Shown: positions 7,526 to 13,889 of the stretch, piece by piece
Numbering within the stretch: the stretch's first letter is position 1
How the letters are laid out: every line of letters starts with the position of its first letter
Source of the DNA: a virus
DNA: 64,000 bases
Reading direction: 5' to 3' (one strand)
IMG/VR virus record: IMGVR_UViG_3300031788_000007
Span: 1-64,000 of that record
The notes under the pieces: generated by a model
Told to the model about the DNA's origin: nothing
Databases searched by the model: none
Seen by the model: only the letters and a program-made list of their open reading frames with translations
Program-made: the position numbers and the translations under genes

Positions 7526-7861
7526 ATGAGCAACTTGGCAACGATCACCCACACACACCTTTATGCAGTAGTCATGCCACCGGCAGGGTACAAAGACGAT
7601 GTGGATTTCCAGCTTCGCACCCTCGCCCACAAAGAAGAGGCACTTGCACGGCAAGCGAGAGACCAGCGGCGGAACCTCGACGCCCAGACCCACGCCGACA
7701 GAGCGATTCGTTACCACCTGGAAGCGGAAGGCCGTTACGCGCCGACGATTCAACCAAGGCGGATAGTGGCTGATCTCCCGGCAGGAGAGAAGATAGCGAT
7801 TGCGTTCTTTACCTTCACGGCAGCTTGCGGCCTGTTCGGCTGGCTGGCAGGTATTCTGTAG
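7526..7861 (+). CDS. Tail-anchored membrane protein, unknown
   Basis: A 111-aa protein from ATG 7526 after AGAGGAGAGGAGAAAC. The middle is a charged helical region rich in His, Arg, Gln; the last about 22 residues (IAIAFFTFTAACGLFGWLAGIL) form one hydrophobic helix, so the protein is probably anchored by its C-terminus. No recognised family. Confidence 0.6.
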   Translation: MSNLATITHTHLYAVVMPPAGYKDDVDFQLRTLAHKEEALARQARDQRRNLDAQTHADRAIRYHLEAEGRYAPTIQPRRIVADLPAGEKIAIAFFTFTAACGLFGWLAGIL

Positions 7862-7904
7862 GACAACGGCACGGCACCGGCGAACCCGGAGGAGATGAGG
7901 AGAC

Positions 7905-8429
7905 ATGGAAGCAGCGGAGAGAATAGGGAAACTGGTAGCGGCTCGATGCTTCAAAGAGCGCGGCAACCATTCACAGGCCCACTTGCTACAGGTAGAACTG
8001 GCGGGCTGGTGTCAGGTAGCGGCAGAGCTAGCCTTGAGAGTGGCAGACAACGCGCACACGGCGGCCCTGATGGAACCCAGCGACCGGCAGGACTGCGAGA
8101 CCTCAGAAGTGACGGAAGAGGCGAAAGCAGCTAACCGGGCGATGATAGCGGAGATGGAGCAGGACGGCGGCAGGACGCGGATCGGCAACACTCCAAGTTG
8201 TGATCTATGCGGAGAGCAGCACAGCGAGGAGCGGTCATGCGAGGAGCGTACAGCGATCGTCAACACGCCACGGTTTAAGGCAACCCATCGCGGTCAGGTT
8301 ATAGGTTGGTACGACACAGCCGCAGAGGCGGAGGCGGCAATAGACGCCGAAGCGGCAGGCTGCGACGAGTGCGGAGAGATCGACGGCCACGGCCCGGCCT
8401 GCTCCCTCAATCACGCCAACTTCGTCTAG
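7905..8429 (+). CDS. Hypothetical protein with Cys-rich C-terminus
   Basis: A 174-aa protein from ATG 7905 after GGAGGAGATGAGGAGAC. The N-terminal half is helical (EAAERIGKL ... ADNAHTAALM) and resembles a small-molecule or protein-binding helical bundle. The C-terminal half has CDLCGEQH and CDECGEIDGHGPAC, likely zinc knuckles. Last gene of the left arm: palindrome copy 3 and a strong terminator follow. Confidence 0.6.
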   Translation: MEAAERIGKLVAARCFKERGNHSQAHLLQVELAGWCQVAAELALRVADNAHTAALMEPSDRQDCETSEVTEEAKAANRAMIAEMEQDGGRTRIGNTPSCDLCGEQHSEERSCEERTAIVNTPRFKATHRGQVIGWYDTAAEAEAAIDAEAAGCDECGEIDGHGPACSLNHANFV

Positions 8430-8430
8430 C

Positions 8431-8447
8431 ACTCCAGAATTTGGACT
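8431..8447. repeat. 17-bp palindrome, copy 3 (one core mismatch)
   Basis: ACTCCAGAATTTGGACT starts 1 nt after the stop codon TAG; one core A is replaced by G. It directly precedes a rho-independent terminator. Confidence 0.8.
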
Positions 8448-8450
8448 CAC

Positions 8451-8480
8451 GCCCCCGGCTTCGGCTGGGGGCTTTCTTTT
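8451..8480 (+). terminator. Strong rho-independent terminator with UUCG loop
   Basis: GCCCCCGGC pairs with GCTGGGGGC around a TTCG tetraloop (8451-8472, one G-T pair), followed by TTTCTTTT. It ends the left-arm transcription unit. Confidence 0.9.
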
Positions 8481-9083
8481 GCCCGGAACCCGGCCAGGGG
8501 CGGAACCGGCAGGGAACGAGGCACGACGTTGCCCCAGGACGCGCCGCCGCATCGGTGGACATACTACGGCACCCGGCAAACGCCAGCCGCAGGACGCCCA
8601 CAGCCAGCCCCAGCCGCCAGCCCCGCAGGGAGGGAAGAGCAGAGCATCCAAGAGGAGAGAGGCATAAGGTAGGAGACGGCACCGCAGTACCACCCTGTTA
8701 CATCGCACTTCCCCAGCCCAGCCAGCTATCGACGCCACCCGCCCGGCAGGCTGCACCGCTTTCAACCCGGCCCCCCGGCCCCTGCCCTGCCCGGCCCGCC
8801 CGCCCCGCGCCCCGCTCGACCGCCGCGCCGCCGCCGCCCCTCCTTCGACGCGCACAGGTGGGGGCAAGGGGGTCGGGTACCCCGTCGCCTTCGGCGACTA
8901 TGTCCATCAGCACAAAACCGAGTTCTCATTTTTGATGTAGGCAGGAAATAGATTTGATTTTGAATTTGAGATTTTAATTTTCAATTCAAGAAAAGTGGGA
9001 GATTTTAAATTTAGCAGTTGCAGGGTATTGTGTTTTGTGAGTGTGGGTTGTATGGTTTGTGAGAGGGTAAGACGGGGGTGGGG
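8481..9083. other. 600-bp gene-free stretch: G4-prone tract then AT-rich tract
   Basis: From about 8680 to 8850 the top strand is extremely C-rich; at 8766-8814 at least nine C-runs of three or more are separated by 1-3 bases, a canonical G-quadruplex motif on the reverse strand. A small hairpin GTCGCC-TTC-GGCGAC lies near 8890. From about 8935 to 9030 the sequence switches to AT-rich. No ORF with an SD is visible. The abrupt composition change suits a replication origin, packaging site or major promoter region, but none can be proven. Confidence 0.5.
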
Positions 9084-9359
9084 ATGGACATTGGGGTTCA
9101 GGAGTTGATTGATAATTTAGGAAAGATCGCGTTGGTGCGTCAGCATCCTACGGTGCTAGTGATTGTCCACAGTGAGGTTGACTTGGAGATGATGTCGTCA
9201 ACGGGGGATTTTGTAATGAAGATGGGGATGTTGGATGTGGCGAAGCTGATGGTGGTAGACATACATACGCGGTTGAACGAGGAGAACGCGGAGATGTGCC
9301 GGAGGGCAGGGGAAGCGGCAGTGGCGGCTTTGGCGGTAAAACCAGGGAAGGCGAACTAG
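9084..9359 (+). CDS. Hypothetical protein
   Basis: A 91-aa protein; ATG 9084 is chosen although a GTG at 9078 is in frame and the SD is poor (GGGTGGGG). Contains a Val/Ile-rich segment (PTVLVIVHSEVDLEMM) and a helical C-terminus. No family recognised. Codon use is G-rich in the leader. First gene after the composition switch. Confidence 0.5.
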   Translation: MDIGVQELIDNLGKIALVRQHPTVLVIVHSEVDLEMMSSTGDFVMKMGMLDVAKLMVVDIHTRLNEENAEMCRRAGEAAVAALAVKPGKAN

Positions 9360-9362
9360 GGT

Positions 9363-9662
9363 ATGAACAAGTTTCTGTGGCGGCTATTCGGGATTGAGGA
9401 CGAAGAAGAGTTTGTCGACCTAAGCCGACGCGGGTTCTTGCGTGGGGTGGGAGCGGCAGCGGTTTTGGTGGCGGCTGGACCAAAATTTTTTCTTCCGCCG
9501 ATTGGCGGGTGGAGCCCGGCGGTTGCGGAGCCTGTGTATCAGTTCGGGTTTCTGGAGTGGAAGGATTTGACTGCGGTTACCAACAACTACATCGTGCCGT
9601 TGCTGACAGACAATGTATTCAAGCCAAGCCCATTATTTACAAAGTTGAGGAGGTCGAACTGA
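9363..9662 (+). CDS. Tat-signal protein fused to a major-capsid N-terminal fragment
   Basis: A 99-aa protein. Residues 20-27 (LSRRGFLR) followed by a hydrophobic, Ala/Gly-rich stretch and a Pro-containing region match a twin-arginine export signal. The last about 33 residues (from EWKDLTAVTNN to FTKLRR) align with residues 2-32 of the major capsid protein at 21767: W, DLT, TN, IVP, TDNVFK, SP, FT and LR are shared. The fragment then stops. So this looks like a chimera of an export signal and a truncated capsid copy. Role unknown; it could be a decoy, a moron remnant, or a recombination scar. Confidence 0.65.
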   Translation: MNKFLWRLFGIEDEEEFVDLSRRGFLRGVGAAAVLVAAGPKFFLPPIGGWSPAVAEPVYQFGFLEWKDLTAVTNNYIVPLLTDNVFKPSPLFTKLRRSN

Positions 9663-9663
9663 T

Positions 9664-10071
9664 ATGGGGACAGAAGCGGAAGAGAAAGAACTGGCGGCTG
9701 CGCGGGAGCATTTAGGGTACTGGCAACGGGAGTTGCGGCTTGACCACGTAGACTTCGAGATTATCTTGATGGCGCCAGAAGACAACAACGGGAACCTGGG
9801 AGACTGCAAGCACTCGTTCGGCCGGCACAGGCAAAAGATTCGGTTGTACAATCCGGCAGACCGGACGGATAAAGACCGAGCGGTTTTCCGGCGCGATTTG
9901 GAAGTTGTGATTGTGCATGAGTTATTGCACACCAAGGAAATGCCGTGGCGGGATCACCCGAAGGTAGATGAGATTTTCGACAAAGACAAGTGGCTGGAGG
10001 GTCTACATGAGGACAGCCTGGACGCGGTGGCCGAGGCTCTTGTGCGGGCTCGGAGAGGGATGAGGAGGTAA
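9664..10071 (+). CDS. Zincin-like phage metallopeptidase
   Basis: A 135-aa protein from ATG 9664 after GAGGAGGTCGAACTGAT. It has VVIVHELLHTKE near residues 80-91; HExxH is the zinc and catalytic signature of zincin peptidases, and a downstream Glu/Asp-rich helix (GLHEDSLDAVAEAL) could give the third ligand. Size and context fit small phage metallopeptidase-like proteins of unknown substrate. A second HELMH protein is at 40919. Confidence 0.65.
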   Translation: MGTEAEEKELAAAREHLGYWQRELRLDHVDFEIILMAPEDNNGNLGDCKHSFGRHRQKIRLYNPADRTDKDRAVFRRDLEVVIVHELLHTKEMPWRDHPKVDEIFDKDKWLEGLHEDSLDAVAEALVRARRGMRR

Positions 10072-10073
10072 GT

Positions 10074-10688
10074 ATGGGGATGGAAATAATCGACAAGAGG
10101 GCGGAGAAGCGGGCGGCTGAGGCGGCTGCACCGAAAGAGCCAACGGTTTTGGAAATCTGCGAGGATCGCGCACAACGAGCGGCAGAGGCGATTGCGAACG
10201 GGGACATGGAGACAATCAACGCGGTAGCGGCTGAGTGCAAGAATCCGCCGTCGACGTATGGTGATGTCGTTCCGTTCAAGAAGACGGTGCGTGGCGAAGT
10301 GCAGATGTGGAAGAGTGTCGGGTACGTGGTGGCTTTTCTTCCTCTCGGGCAGAATCAGGTGTTGATGGTCCGAGCGGCGGGTTTGCGGTCGGACGGGATG
10401 CTGTTCACTGCGGACTACGCGATGCCTCCAGTGTGGGAGGATGGGACGGATTTCACGGGTGAGGCGCGGAAGCGGCTTGACACGTTCAAGGGGTGTTCGT
10501 GCGACAAACGGGGGAGGTGCAAGTTCCACGGCGAGGTATGTCCGGGGCCGGCCGGGCCTGGGCGGTGGCTGGAGGATGACATCAAGCGGTTACAGGCGAT
10601 CCAGGGGCAGCAGTTGCCGGAGGCTGTCGAGGTGTTGATGCGTGCTGAGGCCAACAAGCCGAATATCATCGTGCCGGGGAGGGGATGA
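10074..10688 (+). CDS. Hypothetical protein with Cys/His cluster
   Basis: A 204-aa protein from ATG 10074 after GAGGAGGTAAGT. The N-terminus is helical and charged. The C-terminal half has GCSCDKRGRCKFHGEVC (about residues 140-156), a likely metal-binding cluster. No recognised family. It overlaps the next gene as ATGATG. Confidence 0.55.
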   Translation: MGMEIIDKRAEKRAAEAAAPKEPTVLEICEDRAQRAAEAIANGDMETINAVAAECKNPPSTYGDVVPFKKTVRGEVQMWKSVGYVVAFLPLGQNQVLMVRAAGLRSDGMLFTADYAMPPVWEDGTDFTGEARKRLDTFKGCSCDKRGRCKFHGEVCPGPAGPGRWLEDDIKRLQAIQGQQLPEAVEVLMRAEANKPNIIVPGRG

Positions 10689-11194
10689 TGGACAACCCAA
10701 AGATGACATTCTCGGGTTGGCGCGGGCCAAAGGAGCCAGTACGTGTCGTAATTCCAGAGGGAATGCTTCAAGTCGGTCGAGCGGCATACAACGCCTACGT
10801 AACGGCAGATAGAGGTGCGATATTTATTCTCGAAGCGGCCCTTCGCTGGCTGTCGGAGAACCCGGTGGTGCCGACACCAGAGCAGACTAAAAAACTTCTT
10901 GCCACGGTGCAGTTCGGGGCAGGAAGAGAAATTGATCCTCATTTGATCGAAAACTTATTGTTGGCGTGGCAGCGCCGCATGTTCCTCGCGCCCGAGCCGG
11001 AAGTTCCGGAGGCGATCAAAGATTTGCTGTACGCTGGCAATGGCTTGACGAGTGGCGACATTGATAAGAAAGTGATCGAAGCCTACCGCCGCGGCCAGAA
11101 AGCGGCCTGCCCAACTTGCGGCAACACCCTGGGATGCGTCTCGTGCTTCGATGAAGCCAAAACGCCGACGGCGGAAAAGGCGGCGCAAAGATGA
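10685..11194 (+). CDS. Hypothetical protein with C-terminal zinc knuckle
   Basis: A 169-aa protein starting in the previous stop region. Mostly helical; near the C-terminus CPTCGNTLGCVSC gives a possible zinc knuckle. Function unknown. It overlaps the next small gene as ATGA. Confidence 0.55.
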   Translation: MMDNPKMTFSGWRGPKEPVRVVIPEGMLQVGRAAYNAYVTADRGAIFILEAALRWLSENPVVPTPEQTKKLLATVQFGAGREIDPHLIENLLLAWQRRMFLAPEPEVPEAIKDLLYAGNGLTSGDIDKKVIEAYRRGQKAACPTCGNTLGCVSCFDEAKTPTAEKAAQR

Positions 11195-11322
11195 AAGCCC
11201 ACCTTGGAAATTTATGGCGTGAGAGGGCAGACGAAATACTCTGTCTCGGGAAGTACCGTCGATCCCTGATGGCGTTGAAAGTTACGCTATGGGAACTTCA
11301 AAGCCTGTTCGTGGAGAGGTAG
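11191..11322 (+). CDS. Small hypothetical protein, 43 aa
   Basis: From ATG 11191 in an ATGA overlap, MKAHLGNLWRERADEILCL..., ending at TAG 11320-11322. Amphipathic and basic. The stop-start coupling on its left and the SD it carries for the following TTG start (GGAGAGG) support it as a real gene. Function unknown. Confidence 0.5.
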   Translation: MKAHLGNLWRERADEILCLGKYRRSLMALKVTLWELQSLFVER

Positions 11323-11324
11323 CC

Positions 11325-11939
11325 TTGAAACTCTATTTCTTCGGGTCAGAGATGGTTTCGCAATCGGCGTATCTTGAGATCGAAATTCTCTACCCGCAAG
11401 AGTTAGAATACCTTCGGAACATTGAAGCGCACATGCTTGCGGTCATCAACGAGTTTGGGATACCGGGGTTGGCCGCTCCACAGATCGGGTTTCCGATTCA
11501 GATGGTAGTGGTGAGGTTATCGGGAGGGAAGCGGTTGACGCTTTTGAATCCTCATATCGAGAGGATGTACGGAGCGGAGACAGAATATCCCGAAGGCTGC
11601 ATAAGTTGCCCTCCAGGCGGAAACCGATGCCCTACGGCGAGGATGCAATTCATCAACGTAATAGGGAGTTCGATCGAAGAGCCGGCAGTTGTGAAAGACT
11701 GGCATTTCTCCAGCAGGGATGCGAGGGTGGTGCAGCATGAAGTAGATCACTTGGCGGGGACATTCTTTGTAGACAGAGCGAGTGTGGTGGAGAAGTCGAA
11801 GGTGTTGGATCAGTTCCACCAGTGGAAGCACACATTCAAACAGAATGGGAGTCCAAATTTTGGACTCACACGAGGAGGACACAATGGCAGAGCAACCACC
11901 AGTACCCAGGCGCAGCATTCCCGAACAGTCACCGCTTGA
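11325..11939 (+). CDS. def: Peptide deformylase, phage copy 1
   Basis: Removes the formyl group from new N-terminal Met. All three family motifs are present: GLAAPQIG (motif 1), EGCIS (motif 2, metal Cys) and QHEVDHLAG (motif 3, HExxH). TTG 11325 is preferred because GGAGAGG is 6-7 nt upstream; an ATG at 11289 is in frame but lacks an SD. The protein (about 204 aa) is longer than usual: its last about 30 residues come from palindrome copy 4 (read S-P-N-F-G-L) and overlap the next gene. The tail has no PDF similarity, so the original stop seems to have been lost. Confidence 0.85.
   Translation: MKLYFFGSEMVSQSAYLEIEILYPQELEYLRNIEAHMLAVINEFGIPGLAAPQIGFPIQMVVVRLSGGKRLTLLNPHIERMYGAETEYPEGCISCPPGGNRCPTARMQFINVIGSSIEEPAVVKDWHFSSRDARVVQHEVDHLAGTFFVDRASVVEKSKVLDQFHQWKHTFKQNGSPNFGLTRGGHNGRATTSTQAQHSRTVTA
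11850..11866. repeat. 17-bp palindrome, copy 4 (AGTCCAAATTTTGGACT)
   Basis: Perfect 17-bp dyad lying inside the extended 3' end of the deformylase frame and 17 bp before the next start codon. Confidence 0.9.
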
Positions 11940-12153
11940 GGGTGGAACAGTCATTTGCGGCGGCTGTGGTAAGGCAATGACCATGACGGTCAAGATGGGG
12001 CGCCGTGGCGTCGACTCATTGCGCTACGAGTGTTTCAACGAAGAGCGCGGGTGCTCCTACGGCTTTGACCGGAAGGTGTACGTGAGCAACACGGAGATGA
12101 AGGGGATACGGAAGGACGGGACCGAAGTCAAGGTTCCCGAAGCGAGGGTGTGA
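11884..12153 (+). CDS. Zinc-ribbon hypothetical protein
   Basis: An 89-aa protein from ATG 11884 after GAGGAGGACACA. CGGC near residue 25 and later Cys residues (YECFNEERGCSYGF) make a likely zinc ribbon; the C-terminus is basic. It overlaps the deformylase tail and couples to the next gene as GTGATG. Function unknown. Confidence 0.6.
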   Translation: MAEQPPVPRRSIPEQSPLEGGTVICGGCGKAMTMTVKMGRRGVDSLRYECFNEERGCSYGFDRKVYVSNTEMKGIRKDGTEVKVPEARV

Positions 12154-12347
12154 TGGGTACATGCTCTGCCTGCGGAACACGAATCGAACTTGGGTCTTCG
12201 ATAACCAAAGGGTGCAAAGAGTGCTTCTTTGGATATTTGAAGCTGCGAGAGGCTGCTAAGGAGTCTGGGGGGAAGGTATACCCGTTGGCGCCTTGGGTTG
12301 GGAAAGTGAAAGATAAGTGGGAAAGTTTTTTGTCGAGGTGGAGTTAA
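12153..12347 (+). CDS. Small zinc-ribbon protein
   Basis: A 64-aa protein from ATG 12153 (overlapping the previous TGA). CSAC near residue 4 and CKEC near residue 22 form a ribbon, followed by a basic helix. Unknown function; one of several similar small knuckle proteins in this phage. Confidence 0.6.
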   Translation: MGTCSACGTRIELGSSITKGCKECFFGYLKLREAAKESGGKVYPLAPWVGKVKDKWESFLSRWS

Positions 12348-12545
12348 ATGAACCAGACGTGGATGAAGGGGACAGTTATCGAGTATCACGGAGAAAAGTT
12401 CGTGGCGGCCGATGACGAGATCCTTGGATTGCTTGAAGAGGCAACGATCTTTGAGAGAGGGGGATCGGCGAGTCTCCACGAGGCATTCAGGGTGGCAATA
12501 GGGTGCGGGAGACTAATTCCTCACTTTTTGACAGAGAGGGTATGA
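12348..12545 (+). CDS. Hypothetical protein
   Basis: A 65-aa protein from ATG 12348, immediately after the TAA of the upstream gene, with GAGGTGGAG upstream. Starts MNQTWMKGTVIEYHGEKF, a beta-rich OB-like beginning. No family recognised. Confidence 0.5.
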   Translation: MNQTWMKGTVIEYHGEKFVAADDEILGLLEEATIFERGGSASLHEAFRVAIGCGRLIPHFLTERV

Positions 12546-12547
12546 TT

Positions 12548-12802
12548 ATGGGTACGAACATCGGACCTGACATTAAGTACAAGTGCAACAACGATTGCAG
12601 CCAGATGGGTTGCCCTGGACACACTATGCGAATGGACGACAGCCGCTCAAGTGATGTGATTTCATTTGTGATGGACGGAGACCCTCTCATCTATCTCGAT
12701 GAAAACCAGTGGAAGGCCATGCAGGACGCCGAGAAAGAACATGCCAAGAAATACAACTGGAATCTCGACATTCTAAAAAGTTCGCTAGTGGAGGGGATAT
12801 GA
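12548..12802 (+). CDS. Hypothetical protein
   Basis: An 84-aa protein. ATG 12548 is preferred to ATG 12542 by spacing from AGAGAGG. Cys residues near the N-terminus (CNNDCSQMGCPGH) may bind metal; the C-terminal half is helical. Unknown function. Confidence 0.5.
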   Translation: MGTNIGPDIKYKCNNDCSQMGCPGHTMRMDDSRSSDVISFVMDGDPLIYLDENQWKAMQDAEKEHAKKYNWNLDILKSSLVEGI

Positions 12803-13287
12803 ACCAGATACTCAGCGGCCTAGCCGGGGCGGTGATCCTCGCAGCGGCCTACGCAACCTTTGTGTTGGCTCGAAGGATCGGCGCTGGCGCCAAGCAATTG
12901 ACGGCGGCCTTGAACGGGATACCAAAGTTGGTGAAGTCTCAGCAAGAGGTCGCCGTGGCCTTGCATCGCTTCTCGGGGGAGTTGGAGTTCCTTCGGACAG
13001 CCATGATCGGAGGGACGCCAGAGGCAGAGCCAGGGGAAGCAGCCAACCCTACAGCGCAGCCGAGGCCGAGGGGTGGACCGATTCCATCATTCCCTCAGTG
13101 GCAGCCTTTCGTAGCGTCTCCGGCTGATGTTCCTGATGCGGCGGTGGAGGATACCGAAGTGATCGACACCTCCGACGAAGATTTTGTCCAGCAAGAGCAG
13201 ATCGAGGAAATCCGCGGCCAAGGGTTCGCGGCTGGACCCGAGGCTGACCCGATGGAAAATCCGCCGGGGGTAACAGCAAACGTATGA
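12799..13287 (+). CDS. Membrane-anchored hypothetical protein
   Basis: A 162-aa protein from ATG 12799, preceded by GGAGGGGAT. Residues 6-24 (LAGAVILAAAYATFVLA) form one hydrophobic helix near the N-terminus, followed by a helical segment, then a Pro/Ala-rich and acidic low-complexity tail. It lies directly before TerS and overlaps it as ATGA. Could be a membrane-associated assembly or lysis accessory; unclear. Confidence 0.55.
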   Translation: MNQILSGLAGAVILAAAYATFVLARRIGAGAKQLTAALNGIPKLVKSQQEVAVALHRFSGELEFLRTAMIGGTPEAEPGEAANPTAQPRPRGGPIPSFPQWQPFVASPADVPDAAVEDTEVIDTSDEDFVQQEQIEEIRGQGFAAGPEADPMENPPGVTANV

Positions 13288-13889
13288 GCCCAGCCATTTC
13301 AAGACGGCCGGCAGCGAGAGACGCCCGTCACCTCATGCGCTACATTAAGGCGAAGGGTGGGATGGCACCTGCGGCCATTGCTAAGTCGGAAAAAGTGTCT
13401 CTTTCGACGGTAGTGGAATCGATCAAGTCGATCGAGGTGTACGAACAGCAGAACACTGAGGGACAGTTGCAGTTGGCTGTGCGGGATCTGGTAATCTCGA
13501 CCATCCCGCAGGCGAAAGAGACCCTGCACGGCTTGCTGACCGCTACGGAAGTGGTGATGAAAAAGAACCTCAAGACCGGCAAGGATGAGTATGTGACGGT
13601 CGACGACAAGACGACGCGGCTTGAGGGAACCCGTCTTGTGCGGGATTTGGTGATAGGGATGCAGCCGAAGGGGCCGGGGGTAGCTGTCCAAGTGAACAAT
13701 AACAATCAACCAACAGTGAACCTTGGAACAACTGAAACTACGGAAGAGAGGATGAAACGCCTTCGTGCTCAAGCTCAGGCTTTCAACTTGCTTCCCCCAC
13801 AAGTGACGGCAGTTCCTCAGCATATAGATGAGGGTGAGGATTCTCCCGACGACGAACACGATGAGGATGACGACGAAGAGGGCGAGTAA
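13284..13889 (+). CDS. Probable small terminase subunit (TerS)
   Basis: A 201-aa protein starting in an ATGA overlap and ending directly before TerL. Residues 20-48 (MRYIKAKGGMAPAAIAKS ... STVVESIKS) look like a helix-turn-helix for pac/cos recognition, the middle is a helical oligomerisation region, and the C-terminus is very acidic (DDEHDEDDDEEGE). TerS proteins vary in sequence; the call rests on position, size and the HTH-like start. Confidence 0.6.
   Translation: MSPAISRRPAARDARHLMRYIKAKGGMAPAAIAKSEKVSLSTVVESIKSIEVYEQQNTEGQLQLAVRDLVISTIPQAKETLHGLLTATEVVMKKNLKTGKDEYVTVDDKTTRLEGTRLVRDLVIGMQPKGPGVAVQVNNNNQPTVNLGTTETTEERMKRLRAQAQAFNLLPPQVTAVPQHIDEGEDSPDDEHDEDDDEEGE

Noticed and set aside
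8235-8867. Reverse-strand 210-aa ORF over the C-rich tract
   Set aside because: Its length comes from the GC-rich composition; residues are Gly/Ala/Arg-biased and it overlaps a terminator and a real gene.
9478-9491. GACCAAAATTTTTT, half-match to the palindrome
   Set aside because: Only the left half matches; the right half is a T-run within coding sequence.
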